Origin: Galeopsis tetrahit
Lineage: Eukaryota > Streptophyta > Magnoliopsida > Lamiales > Lamiaceae
Assembly: GCA_963675135.1 (NCBI GenBank)
Contig: OY776129.1
Coordinates: 72,447,348 to 72,511,347 of the forward strand
Direction: 5' to 3'
DNA: 64,000 bases
Shown here: positions 1 to 12,800 of the stretch, in pieces
Position numbering within the stretch: the stretch's first letter is position 1
Layout: each line of letters starts with the position of its first letter
Made by a program: the position numbers and the translations under genes
The notes under the pieces: generated by a model
What the model was told of the DNA's origin: nothing
The model's database searches: none
Seen by the model: the letters and a program-made list of their open reading frames with translations, nothing else

Positions 1-494
1 TACTATATTACCATTTTATCAATTAAATTAAAATACAACTCATTAAAATTATAATTATACACCGACTATCGATTCACCAATGAATCACCACGAAGTCAAA
101 TATTATTCTATTTTTTTAACTTTTAAAAAATAAATATAAAAACATAACGTATATTAAAAAAATATGAAACTCAAAAATAAAATTATGAAATAAAATTTCC
201 AGTTTTTTTTTTCAAAAAATGACCAAAATTTAGGATAAAAATACAGAAAAAATTGAAAAAAAAAACTAAACTAAAAAAATTCAATTTTTTTTTCTAATTT
301 GGGTATAAATGTATGAATATGACATGCTCACTTTCTAGCTTTAATCTGATTTATAATAACTAAGATTATTTTGTTATGTCTTCATTATTTCTAAAATGAT
401 ATCTGGTTTGTTACAAATTTTTTAAGGTTGTAGATTATTTTTTAAAACGTCAGTGAGAGCAATTTGAGTATCCCCCGTTGACCTTCTTTTGTAG

Positions 495-614
495 ATAGAA
501 TCTTCAATGAGTGGAAAGAAGCAGCTATTTGAAGATTTGTTTGTTAAACTGTTGAGGGAAGGTCTGATGCAACGAGTGAACCAGATCGACCTGAGAGGGA
601 GTCCCAGGAAAAAG
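495..614 (+). pseudogene. orphan exon-like segment, 40 codons, unknown origin
   Basis: This 120-nt segment is open in one frame and is flanked by a splice-acceptor-like TTTTGTAG before 495 and a donor-like GT after 614. It is phase 0 at both ends. Its translation is charged and amphipathic (starts IESSMSGKKQLFEDL, ends DLRGSPRKK), and its base composition is clearly richer in G and C than its surroundings. A 25-bp sequence starting AAGGTTGTAG occurs both before it (about 424-448) and right after it (613-637), as if intron sequence had been duplicated around it. No neighbouring exons could be joined to it. I do not recognise the family. It could be a gene fragment left by deletion, a captured exon, or the tail of a gene off the left edge. 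Confidence 0.3.
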
Positions 615-1010
615 GTTGTAGATTATTTTTTAAAACTAATTAATAATATAATCTAATTGAAAAATAAAATTTATATTTAGAAACTTAAATGAGTTGAGAA
701 TTGGGGAAGAAACCAGCATAATATTGCATCAGCTTTATTATTTTCTTTGGGATCATCGTCATGTTGATGCATTCATATGTTTATTGAGTGTGATCGTATC
801 TATTAATTGAATTGTGTGTTCAGTGTGATTCATTCTCACTTTTGTTATTCTTACTAGTTAGTTAATATCATTTTTTTAATATTGATGTATTAATTTGCAT
901 GGTATGCCTGGAATTATAAATGTGTTAAGTTATGTATTTTTTGTTAAATATAAATATTAGTTTAAATACGATATAGTATTAGTACGCCTATGGTATAGTA
1001 CTAGTTAATA

Positions 1011-1333
1011 CTCCCTCCATTTTTTAATAAGTGTCATTTAGGCTTTTTTCAACAAATTAAGATAATAAATTGTGGTCTATATTACCCTTCATTAATTATA
1101 CTAATTTTAATATAGAAATTTTATTTGATAAAGAATGTGGTCAAGAATGTAGCTAGTATTCATAATCAAATTAATTTTGGTATAAACAATTTTTGTGGAA
1201 TTTATTTATAAAAAATATTTATGGTAAATGTATAAGGGTAAAATAGTCAAAATTAAAGGAAAAACTCTAGAATGACACTTATTTTAAAATTAGTTAAAAA
1301 GTCAAAGTGACACTTATTAAAAAATGGAGGGAG
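1011..1333. mobile_element. Stowaway-like MITE (family A)
   Basis: Terminal inverted repeats beginning CTCCCTCCATTTTTTAATAA are flanked by TA dinucleotides (1009-1010 and 1334-1335), the Tc1/mariner-type target duplication. The internal sequence, in reverse orientation, matches the elements at 35413 and 35808. It is non-autonomous, with no transposase frame. Confidence 0.8.
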
Positions 1334-1399
1334 TATATTGTATTGTATAGTACTAGAGATTAATTAATGTGGGTATAAAAATATTACAGAGTATTTAAT

Positions 1400-1545
1400 A
1401 TATGAACTAATACTATACAATATTTGAATTTATACTATACTATATTTGAACTAGTACCATAGAGTATGTGAACTAATACTGTACAATATTTGAACTAATA
1501 CTATACTATATTTGAACTATTACCATAAAGTATGTGAACTCGAAA
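1400..1545. repeat. degenerate AT-rich tandem repeat
   Basis: About two copies of a roughly 65-bp unit built of CAATATTTGAAC, CTATATTTGAACTA and AGTATGTGAACT words, with substitutions between copies. No coding potential is visible. Confidence 0.5.
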
Positions 1546-2390
1546 CTCGAAAAAATTAAAACATGTACCAATATAAACTAATATTATACTGTATATGAAC
1601 TAATATGTATAGTACTGCATATAACTAATAATATATCATAATACTTATCAACGGTTATCATAACACTTATAAACTAAAAATTATATTCATAAAAAATTAA
1701 AATAAAGTGATTAAAAAATGAAAGTTCAAATGAAAAAAATAATTAAACAATGTAAAACGAAGTGAAATTTGTAAGGAATGAAGTAAAATTTTAAAAGGAT
1801 AAGGTGAAAATTATACACCAATTAATTAAAGTAAAATAGTACCAATAAAATTGAACACTTGCCTAAGAGAGTTGAGAGTTTTATTTTTTAAAATAAATTA
1901 TTATTATACTATTTAATACTTAAAAAAATAATTAATATTATTTTTAAAATTTTCTTATTAGACTTTAAAATTTTAAATAATTATTTATGACATAAAAAGA
2001 AAGTACGTTAAAAAAATTATCATTTGAAACACAATAAACAGAAAGAAAAATAATATTAAAAAGATAAATAAAATATCAATTGAGTAAAATAAAAAAATAA
2101 AATTTTAAAAAATTAATGGAGTATTATTTTTTAATGATAAAATTAAAAAAAAATTAATTAAAGTAAAATAAAGGTTCATGAAAAAATGTATGTGTTAAAT
2201 TGATATAGTAAATGGGTCATGTGTTATTGAATTGGATATAGTAAATGGGTTATGTGTTATTTGTAATGAGTTATTGGATTGAATATACTAATAGTTACAT
2301 ATATTGGATTGGATATAGTAGTTACATACATGTAACTAGTACACAAGAGTGCAACCCAAAAAATAAAAAATAAAATTAGAACTTATGTTG

Positions 2391-2506
2391 TGTTCTAAAA
2401 AACCACCCTAGTTTATTTGTTTAGAACCACTTTCTCGTATTGATGCTCTGTTCTAAAAACCCACCTTAGTTTATTTGTTTAGAATCACTTTCTCGTATTG
2501 ATGCTA
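2391..2506. repeat. 58-bp tandem duplication
   Basis: Two near-identical 58-bp units start with TGTTCTAAAAA at 2391 and 2449, and a third start (TGTTCTAA) occurs at 2507. Each contains TAGTTTATTTGTTTAGAA and CACTTTCTCGTATTGATGCT. Only a few substitutions separate the copies, so the duplication is recent. Confidence 0.75.
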
Positions 2507-2910
2507 TGTTCTAACCATTATAATATCCCCCTTCTAATTGAAAGAAGTTGAAAAAACATTGAATCACTTGTTGTACAATCTCAACATTAAATGACAATTC
2601 TCAAGCAATATTTGAGCTAATCCATTGTTTTTTCCTAAAGAAACAACTTTAATCTTCAATGCCCATAACAAATGTCCGGTAAGTGATCACAATATTTCAT
2701 ATTCTAAATGGTTTTCTATATATTCTATCTTATGATTGTCACCACACACCCTGTATATATATGAGAAATGCAAGATTAGAGTACAATTTGTAAATGTTAT
2801 TCAAACTTCAAACCATTTCAAAGGGGTGACAATAGCAATTAGCACTCGCCTCAATAAAATCACATAGGCCGGCCGCGGATACACAAGCCAGTGGTTATAT
2901 GATAAATTTT

Positions 2911-2932
2911 GGCCCAGTTTGTTTATTGGGCT
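2911..2932. promoter_or_regulatory. site II (TGGGCY) motifs, distal cluster
   Basis: GGCCCA at 2911-2916 and TGGGCT at 2927-2932 are site II elements of the type bound by TCP factors, common in promoters of plant nuclear genes for organellar and ribosomal proteins. They lie in a roughly 30-bp phrase (GTGGTTATATGAT...GGCCCAGTTT) that is repeated at 3609-3640, on the other side of the inverted-repeat element at 2948-3589. The element may therefore have split a once-compact promoter. Confidence 0.4.
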
Positions 2933-2947
2933 GTTTGTTTATATGCC

Positions 2948-3589
2948 GGCGTGGATTATATGCCCTCCAGGTATGTTAGATGCACTCCCCCTATACATGT
3001 ACTAAAAAACGAAAAAATAGATGTAAGATAGATGCACCCCACAAATTACCATTTATACCCTTTTTTCTAAAAAATTATCTATGATAAATGCACCCACACA
3101 AACCATAATTTTCCCAATTTCTTCTTCCCCACTCAATTCTTTCTCCCACCATCTTCCTCCTCAACCCGCCGCCGTCGCCCTTCGATGCCTGCTTTTCTTA
3201 CTTTTTTTATTCCCGTTCTTTACAATAGTCGGTAGCGGCGCCGCTCGTCCTCCCTCTTTCCAGCGTCGTCGTCGCCTTATGCCCCACTCCTAGCAGCGCC
3301 ACCCTCCTCCCCTTCACCCAGCCTCCGCCGCACAGGCAGCTTTTTTTCATTCTCTATTTTTTAATTTCTAAATTTATTTGGGGTTTGTGGTGGTTGTCGG
3401 AGTTTGGGCGGCGACGACGATGACTGCCTCTCAAATTAGTATTAGAGTTTGTTTGAATTTAAGGGGAGTGTATCTATATTTTTGTATTTTAATAGAAGGG
3501 TAAAATAAGTATTTTATACGAATATTTAATTAATAAAAGTGGAGGTGAGTGTATTTAACATAGATGGAGGGGCATATAATCCACACGCC
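2948..3589. mobile_element. long-TIR element with GC-rich interior, in promoter of LETM1-like gene
   Basis: The left end (GGCGTGGATTATATGCC...) matches the reverse complement of the right end (GGCGTGTGGATTATATGCC...) over about 43 bp with two small gaps. The flanks TATATGCC and ATATAGCC look like a degraded target duplication. The middle (about 3110-3430) is GC-rich and exon-like (runs of CCGCCG, CGTCGTCG). It holds a 70-codon open frame on the plus strand at 3081-3293 that I do not regard as a gene. Its architecture resembles that of the element at 54039-54963, though the ends differ. The class is uncertain; MULE or hAT type is likeliest. Confidence 0.6.
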
Positions 3590-3602
3590 ATATAGCCACA
3601 TT

Positions 3603-3636
3603 GGCCCAGTCTGGTTATATGATTCATCTGGGCCCA
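3603..3636. promoter_or_regulatory. site II (TGGGCY) motifs, proximal cluster
   Basis: GGCCCA at 3603-3608 and the palindrome TGGGCCCA at 3629-3636 lie about 265-300 bp upstream of the LETM1-like start codon. Site II motifs are typical of nuclear genes for organelle proteins, which fits the predicted product. Confidence 0.45.
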
Positions 3637-3898
3637 GTTTTACATGTGATGATTCGCTTCCCCACGTATACGGATAGAAACTGACGATCTTTTGTGTCCA
3701 CATCAGCATCGCCAATTTTTTCTTAACCCCAAAAATAACTAGAATAAAATAAAATAAAAATTAAATAATATTCTGGGTTCTTCTTCCCCAATTTCCCACC
3801 ATTTTACTGTTGCTCGTTTCTTCTGCCTAACTTCTGAAGCCGTTATCACTACGATATCTATGCGCCAAAATCTTCGCTGCTAAATTCTCTAACTGTTG

Positions 3899-6800
3899 AT
3901 GTCTTTCCACGCGCGCCACCAGAACCTTGTCTCTTCCAGGTAACATCTTTCATCTTCAATGTTTCTTACGTAGTGTTTTCATTAACTTTCTCAATTCCGT
4001 GCAATCTGAAGTAAGTCTTGATTTATGTGTGGTTAGTATCCTGTGATTAGTTTTTGATAGTGTAAGATGCCTGTTTTCAGTAATTCTAAGCTCTTTTGAG
4101 CATGGCATAAGTTTGGATCCTTTTTTGTCTATGCTTGGAGATTGGAATGTAGTCAGCACACCTAAGTAATCGAAATTTGCTCATTTTGTATTTCATTTAT
4201 GCATGATTGCCTTTTTTTTTTTTTTGGAGAGAATTATTAGAATCTTGTAGCAGCTAAGAGAAAAGGAAAAGCTTATTTATGAGTTTAATAGGTTAAATGC
4301 GTGATAGAAATTTAGTGCACATATTTAATTATCTTATAATGGAAGTAATCTGGCACATTTATTTTTCGTGTTTTGTGCTTGTGGCTGGCTCATCTCTTTA
4401 GTTCTCATTTGCAGCTCTTCAAGTCCATGGCTTCCAGTTAAACCAGTCAGATCCGATTTCTTGAATAGACAAATAATTGGCTTAGATAACCCGATATTCA
4501 ATCATTGTTCTTCACGGAAGAAGGGTCGCGTAAGGATATCCCATTTGGGAAATGGTGAATTTCATCTTAGCTGCAGAATCTCAGATTTTCAAAAACAATC
4601 CATTATTTTTTACAAATTAAGGAGGATGGACCGTCTTTTGCCTTTGGCTTCTGCTGATGATGGTGTGAAAATAAATGGCAGTCCACAAGCAAGAACCAAC
4701 ACTGATGTTGAGGAAATGAGGTATAAATTAAATCAGTCTTTGCAAGATGGAGACAATAATATGGGCCTGGTTCAGTTATTGCATGATGCTGCAAGGGTAT
4801 TTGAATTGGCAATTAAAGAACAAAGTTCTTCATCGAAGATAACCTGGTTCTCAACCGCCTGGCTTGGAGTGGACAAAAATGCTTGGACTAAGGCACTTGC
4901 TTATCAGGTTGGCATTAGAATATAATCTTATCCAGTTGGTACCTGTTATTGTTTAGGCTATTTGTGTTGGAGCCATGAGATTTTGAAAGCCTTTATTCAG
5001 GTCTTCTAAAACATGAAGCAATATATATGGCATATAAAAGCTCACCACTTAGTAATTATCGAAGAAGGCCAAGAGATGGAACTTACACTTGTACTAAGGA
5101 ATTTATATTTCCTCCTGGATATAGTTGGTATATTTTTTCTTCTCTGTGGAATAAAATCCGGGTCTAACGAAATATAGTTTTGAAAGGCCTTATGAAATAT
5201 TGAGTTTCTGCACTTGATAAATCCTTTCTAGTGCTGAAGACTGCAGATACCGGTACATAGTGCATAAAGCCATAAATCCTGGCCGGCTTGATTTGAATAG
5301 TAGGAATTTATTTCCCAAGACTCCTTAGCATATATTTTGGCCACTTGTGATCTACTTTTATATTATTAGTCCATTGTTGCAATTTTGTCCAAAAAATGTT
5401 GTGGGAATATTTTGAAAGAAAAACTGATCACCTTTTCCTTCTCTTTTCTTTCTTCTTAACAACGAATTAAATTAAAAGTACAGGGTCTGGTTTTTTTCCC
5501 ACAGCATGTCATCATCAACTTTACTTCCACATGAAATTGGAGAAAATTGGGTTTTACCTGGTTGACATTCAACTTATCACCTGTATAGGTTTTCTAAAGA
5601 TTGTAAATTACTTCAGGCATCTGTTTACTCTCTTCTGCAAGCAGCCATTGAGATTTCTTCTCGAGGAGATGGAAGAGACAAAGACATCAACGTATTTGTG
5701 CATAGGAGGTAAGGATCCATTTTGGTTATGTGGCTTCTGATTTGTTTATACCATTTGATTTATTTAGATCTGGGAAGGTGCAGTCTATGTGAATTCCCTG
5801 TTTGCAGTTGATTTCTGTAACACTTTATTACTTACATTGGTGTAGCCTATCAAAGCAATGTGCTCCTTTGGAGAGTGTAATTAGAGATAAGTTGTTGGCC
5901 AAACAGCCTCAAGCTTATGACTGGTTTTGGTCCGAGCAAATCCCAGTTGCGGTGACCAGTTTTGTGGATTATTTTGAGCAGGAGCAGCGTTTTGCCCCAG
6001 CCAATGCAGTGTAAGTAATAATCTCCTTTCAAGTACTATACCATATGCTTATCAGTTACCATAGTAATTAAAGGCGCGCCTCATGCATGTCTTTGCGAGA
6101 TTAAGAAGGCACTCGTCGATACTGGTGCACCTATACTTGGGAAAAAATAAACCTTTGTTTACAAGTTAAAGTAGACTGAATTTTTTAGTAATTAAAACGG
6201 GCCTCTAAAATACTGAGGGGATGTTTACTTTTGGTTTTAAAAACCAGGTTTTGGATTTCAAGATCCAAAACCCGTTTTACTTCGGGATTTAAAAATAGGT
6301 TTTCAAAATCCACTCAAAACCACCCCTATCAAACATATTGATTTGACATAAAGTTATATCTATATAATATTACTCCAATCATTATATCCTTTCTCAACAA
6401 TAATATAATAATACTATAATAATATAATAATACAATAATATAATATATTTAATCATTACACAATCAACTAATCATTACTCCCTCCGTCCCATATTAATCT
6501 TCATAGGTAGATTGACACACAAATTAAGAAAGTGTAATAATGAGTGAAGTTTTGAGGGGTAATTTTGTAAAACTTTATGTATAAAGTAAATAAATGAGTT
6601 GACTTTTGTGTATGTGTGAAGATAAAGTAATGGCATTTGTGTAAAATTGAGATTATTGTGAGGGTGGAGTTTATAAATAATTTTCCATTTTAAGGGTGTG
6701 AAAGTTATTGTGGGACGTCCCGAAAAGGAAAGTGTGAAATTTATTGTGGGACGGAGGGAGTATAATTTTATCAAATAATAATATAATAATATAAACTCAT

Positions 6801-9800
6801 TCAATCTTACAACTTGATTTGATATAAAGTTAAATCCTCCACTATTCCAAAACCCAAAAGAAACACTCATATTACTATTCATCGGGATTTCAAAAACCAG
6901 GATTTCAAAAATCCGTTTTTTAAAACCACCCAAAGCCCAAAGTAAACACCCCCTGAAAGTATCATTGGAAAAGAAACTTAATTCATTACTTAAAAGTCTC
7001 TTCTTGTTTGTTCATTTTCGTTGCATTTTCTTTTTTAAGGAAAGAATAGGTACGCATACTTTTTTTTGGGTCTATTATAGGTTTATTAAGAGTACAAATA
7101 TGTGTCTGAGGTGTGATTTTGCTCTGGCATGTGCTTTAGTTGTCCCTGGCTCCTCCAGAGATAGGAGGTTCTTGCGCCTTAGTTCCCGCTAACCCTTTTG
7201 ACTACTTTGATGCTTACATTAACACCTGTATATATTCATCAGCAAGATCAATGCTATTGTCTCTGCGTTCTTTATTTCATAGGTACAGAAAAGGCTTGTC
7301 TTCTGCTTCTGGCAATTCCAGTGACATATCCCTTCTCATGTTAGCCCTTAGTTGCATCTCAGCAATCATGAAACTTGGGCCCACAAAAGTATCCTGTGCT
7401 CAATTCTTTTCTATCATTCCTGAAATAACTGGTAGATTGATGGATATGCTGGTTGAATTTGTTCCTGTTCGCCAAGCTTACCATTCAATAAAGGAAATTG
7501 GCTTGCGTAGAGAATTTCTTGTCCACTTTGGTGCAAGAGCTGCTGCATGCAGGTTCAAGAATGAGTTTGGTGCTGAAGAGATTGTGTTTTGGGTGAGTTT
7601 AATACAAAAGCAGCTACACCGAGCTATCGACCGTGAGAGAATATGGTCCACACTCACTACTAGTGAAAGTATTGAGGTCAGTCCGCAAGAAGCTTCTATT
7701 TATGTTTGCGCATGCTTTAATTGTTGATCCATGACTAATATCTTGAAGTATGAAGCCAATAAAAAAAGAAAAACTAATAACCAAAAGAGAGAGAGAGCTA
7801 AAACGTTATTGTTTCAGTTTTAAATATTTGGTTTATAAATTTTTTTAGCTGCCAGCATACTTTTGCATAATTATTTGCATTTTTAAGATTTAGCAGGATT
7901 TCACTCAGTGCAAGTGATTCAATTTTTTGGTGTCAGAGATTTATGTTATCATATTGATGATAACTGAAATCAGAAGATAAATGGAGAACTTGGCTTTCCG
8001 CTGCAGAAGCGACTATATTATGCATTATTATGATTGTGTGCTTACTTTTTTGACTTCCCATTCCCCAGATCTTTTAGTTGAGTAGTGTATGACATTGTCG
8101 AAATTCTGAAATTGGCTTAGAAACCAATCTTGACCTCTGGAATATGTTGAGCTTTTGCCTTTTTCACCTCGGAATTTGATTTAACTTGAAGCTTTCAATA
8201 CAGTTCTTAACATTTGGAAATAAGCTTGATGATATAGTCTTCACAGTTTCGTTGTCAAGTTGGTGAGTATCCTTGATGTAAAATATAAGGTTCAAAATAG
8301 TTTAAACATTGTTAAATCTCTTTTTTAATATACCATCATTTGCTGTGTACTATGATTTTTTAAAGGAGTTATTACTAACAGTATTTAGCTTTTCTACTAT
8401 ATGTGCTAAATATGAAAAGCTATTGGATTTTCTTCTTCACCCTTTGTTCTATTGTAATGGAGGTCTTGGAGAGGGATTTGGCCATATTTGGGTTTTTCAT
8501 TGCGTTGGGAAGAAGTACACAGTGCTTTCTATTTGCTAATGGCTTTGACAGCGTGGATGGCCCAATCGAAGATTTTATAAGGTGCAAACTTCTAAGTTAG
8601 AGATTCACATCTTTTTCCTTATTTACTTTTACACTTCCTCTTCTCCTTACTATCTACTTGTAGCAGGTATCTAATTGGGGGCAGTGTGCTGTTTTATCCT
8701 CAGCTGTCAGCAATAAGTTCCTATCAACTGTATGTGGAGGTTAGCCTGAAGAATAAACCAGCAGTAGGAAGATTATATGTGATGAAGAGATTAAAAATTT
8801 GTTAATGTAACAGGTTGTCTGTGAAGAGCTGGATTGGATTCCTTTTTATCCAGGCAGCAGCAGTAATTCAAAACGCACATTCGGACACAAGAATAAAGAA
8901 GGTCCCCCAAATGCTGAAGCTATTCCTCTGGTTTTAAATGTGTGCTCTCACTGGATTGAGAGCTTTATAAAGTACAGTAAATGGCTGGAGAATCCGTCTA
9001 ATGTGAAGGCAGCTAGATTTCTATCGAAAGGGTATTCGACTTTTTGAACTTCCAATGTCAATATACTGAATTTAAAAATTTTGAGGTTAACAATGCTGTT
9101 TTTACTTTCGCTTATTTCAGTCACGACAAATTGAAAGTATGCATGGAAGAGCTGGGAATGCATAAGTAAGTTGACGGAGGGAAAACTTTAGTAGTCCCTC
9201 TCTCTCTATATATATGTGTGTGCCCCCTTGTGCACTTATAACAAAAAAATTACTGTTGCTTTAGTTTTTCTACTAGACTGTTCATTAATATACTAAAAAC
9301 ACTGATATCATGAATTATCAATATTGTTTAAAGTGAATTTGATTACACCAGTATAAAGTGTCTCAAGATTAGCTTCATATTATATTACATGTTTGCAAGT
9401 TTGCTCAAACAGAACTGATAAAGATCAGATTAATTGGATGCTTTAGGACATTATTCTAAATAATGATGCCTGCATACAGACCTCACAAGACATTTTTCAC
9501 TGGAACAATAGAGGGTTGGGTTAATGGTATCTTTTCGCCAACAAATAGTCAAGTAGTCCGATGAGAACTCTGAATAAATAGTATGATGCTTTCCATTAAA
9601 TGAAAACAATTTTTTTAATGCATGATTGCTTTTGTTTTAAAAGTTTGCCTTCTGTCTTATATAAAAGACCGTGACCATGGACTTTTGACAACTGTGATTT
9701 AGTTTCACATTGCTGTTTCTTTCCATTAATCAATGAAAACTGGGATTCAAAGTTTTTCTTTGTTGGAAGGTTTTTAGAATCCTGTGTGTAATTCTACAAA

Positions 9801-12800
9801 TGAATCCTGATGAACCTGGCTGAGACAAAATATTTGCTGGGTAGAGTAGAAAGAACCTTCTCCAAAGATTAGTTTTACTGTGCTTGATTTACTAAGATAA
9901 TTGTTGGAAGTCTATATTTAGGACTTAGTAGTCAACTATTCTTCTTTAAAATTTGATATTGCCTTCATTAGTGCTTCGCCTGCTTTTCCATTGTAAATTA
10001 ATCATTATTTTTTCAAAATTATTTTGGGCTTTGTAAAGTAATATAATTTCTTAGATTGACTGGCGCATCGACTCGAAGGCTGATATGGTGCTTTATCCTA
10101 TAAAAAAAACTTAAAATGTAGAAATTATGTAGAATTTAAATTGTGAATGAACATGACCAAGTCTAGAATGGCTGTGGAATGATAAGATTGAAAGATTTCC
10201 TACTTGTGGGTTAATTGGCTGTGACTGTGAGCCATAATCAGCTTATTATTTTTATGTTTTATGAATCACAAGATTGCATATGATAATTTTTTATGTAGAA
10301 TATTGGAGTTAATGCCCAAAAATTGTTGACAGGAATCATTCACCAGTTGATAAAGAGTCGCAATCTTTTTATAAGGTACTTTTTATCTGGTTTGAATGAA
10401 GCTAACTGTAAACAATTTATGTTTTATTTTCACTGCATTAATAATTGAACTCTCACCACTTGCTTAGCTGGGAAGCGAATTAATGAATTTTTTTTATATA
10501 ATAGGTTCCTTTGCTCTGCATTGGGCAGTGTGCCCAGTGATGTAAGTGAAAGAGTATTACCACTGTTTTGGAGTCGTCTTACCTTATTGGAACTTCTAGT
10601 GAAATTCCGTACGGTTGCTTTGATTATGTTTTGTTCACCAATTTGTAAAGTTGAGTTGTTTTTCTTTGGATTATCTTTACCTTCTTTTTATTACATATTG
10701 GCACTTGCGCAACTAAGCTCTAACTCTTGAACATAGCTTCTGGTAGTTTTATTATTTCTGTCATTTGGATTAGTTGCTTCATGGGTGCGCACAGCTTTTT
10801 GATCACTAAATTGACCTAGTCCATATGAACCTGCTTGTGCACGAAAGATTGTCGCAATGATGCTGGATTGTATATTATCTGTTAGGCATTGGAGAGTGTT
10901 GAACAAGCTCTTTTACGACTTGAAGAATTGCTTCAGGAGCTACACGTATCAAGCTCTAGTTCTGGAAAGGAGCATTTGAAAGCTGCCTGTACAGATCTTG
11001 AAAGGATACGAAGACTGAAAAAAGAGGCTGAATTTCTCGAGGCATCTTTCAGAGCTAAGGCTGCTTCTATACAACAGGTATATACTGAAATTCTCCTGAA
11101 TCAGTGGCATCACCTGAAATCTGCAGCTTTAGTTGACCTTAACCATGTGCAATGTGTAAACTATTGTCACCTTTTACTGGGATGTTCTCGAGGTAGATAT
11201 AATAATATTTAGTATTCTTTTTAATTCTCTAAAATCAAAGCTTCTTTGAATGCTCACATTACCAGTTCATTGTTGATTTCTCTAATACATGCATTTTGGA
11301 GGCATGGACCTTTTAGGGCTAGACTGCAAGATGCTTTCAACACTTGCCTAAGTATTCAATTTTATTGTTATAAACCCGTGGTACGAATGCAATAGAATGT
11401 CGAATTATATTGTGCTCTACTTTATTTGGTTTCTAAAATTTGAATTTCTGGCTTCTGTCTAATCTAATAGGGAGATGAGAGTGGCTCTAGAACTTCAATT
11501 GCTGAGCAACCACAGTATTCCAGTGAAGAAGATGGCGAAAGTTCTGTGATGATGACAGATGGACGCAGCAGGTACAGGACTGTTAAGATGAATTTATGCT
11601 GTTATGTATAATTTTTTGAATTACTATTTATCCATGTTTATTTTCTTACCCCATTAATCTTTTCCTTTTTTTTTTCCGGGTCAGCAGATCTCGTGGATTA
11701 TGGAGTTCCTTAATTCCCCGCCCTAACAAATCCTCTGGCGATGATAGTGTATGCCATATTGACTCAAAAACTCATTGATTACTTATATGCTTATTTGTTC
11801 GTGTGCTGCCTTTTGTTCTACCTTTGTGATCTGTTTTTTAATTCTGAATTTCAAGATTATTGTTTGCAATGCTGAGTACGGCCCATAAGTTATCTATCAA
11901 AATGTCTCATTTACTGGGCAATTTTGTAGTGCCTGGTGTAGATGCTTTAAATCCTTGATATTCCACGATCATTCATTCTAGACAGATTCCAGGCCATTCC
12001 AATCACTTGCCTCTTAAAACTTGGTATACCTTACATATATGATTTGAACTTTTCAAATTGCATGTCCGTCAAAATAATGTTGAAAACTACCAGCATATCA
12101 GTCTGGAGAGTGTTAACTGTGTTTAATTTTTGTATAGTTCTGGACTAATTGCATGTTAGGATGTCATAACTGTTACCTTATTGGTATGTTTTGTATGCCC
12201 AGATGAGAAGCTTCTTTAAAAAAAAGAAAATTGAGACACCTTGCCTTTTGTGAATTTTATTGACATCCTGCTTTGTTGTGCATTAATTTCACAACCTAGT
12301 AATAAAATTTGAATTTTCTAACTCAATGGTTGACGTCTTTATTTTCTGGCAGAATGATAGGTTATCCGAGCAGGAAACTGCAAGCAAAGAAATAGCTGAC
12401 TCAGAATCAAATGAAATTCACCGGTTTGAACTTTTAAGGAATGAACTAATGGAACTTGAGGAACGAGTTCAAAAAAGCACAGACCGATGTGGATATGAAG
12501 GGGTACATTCTGACTGTCTTCCGTGACTCTGCATTATCAGCCATGTCTATGTCCAGAAATATAGCTCCTCCACAAATTTTACTTCTGAATTTATGTTTCT
12601 TTTATGGCATAAATATTCCATCCTACCTTTGGTGCAATTGAAGCTGATGGAGTGGTTGAAGTGAAGAGAGAAACTATTGGAAATCCTTCTTTGTCCGTCC
12701 AGTTTTAGTATGTACTCCTAAAATGAAAATTTTACTACCCCACACTACTTATTTACACCCTCCAACCTACACTTATTTACTCAAATTGTCACTCACTTTA

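Larger units (their letters stand above)
1..2947. other. AT-rich intergenic region left of the LETM1-like gene
   Basis: No intact gene is visible. The stretch holds an orphan exon-like segment (495-614), a Stowaway-like MITE (1011-1333), degenerate AT-rich repeats (about 1400-1545) and a 58-bp tandem duplication (2391-2506). It runs into the promoter of the LETM1-like gene. The rest is simple AT-rich sequence in which I recognise nothing. Confidence 0.7.

Noticed and set aside
6475..6933. 152-codon minus-strand open frame
   Set aside because: It lies entirely within nested MITEs; the frame is a by-product of repeat composition.
7140..7282. In-frame upstream extension of LETM1-like exon 5, with acceptor at 7140 and donor at 6009
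   Set aside because: It is open but low in family resemblance. Using GTAAGT at 6011 with the acceptor ending at 7282 is in phase and gives a join that fits the family better. It remains a possible alternative splice form.
10471..10730. Possible extra LETM1-like exon (acceptor CTTAG near 10471, open frame at 10521-10730)
   Set aside because: Joining the exons ending at 10375 and starting at 10886 keeps phase 0 and gives ...SFYK-ALESVEQ..., a continuous family sequence. The intervening frame has no such support.
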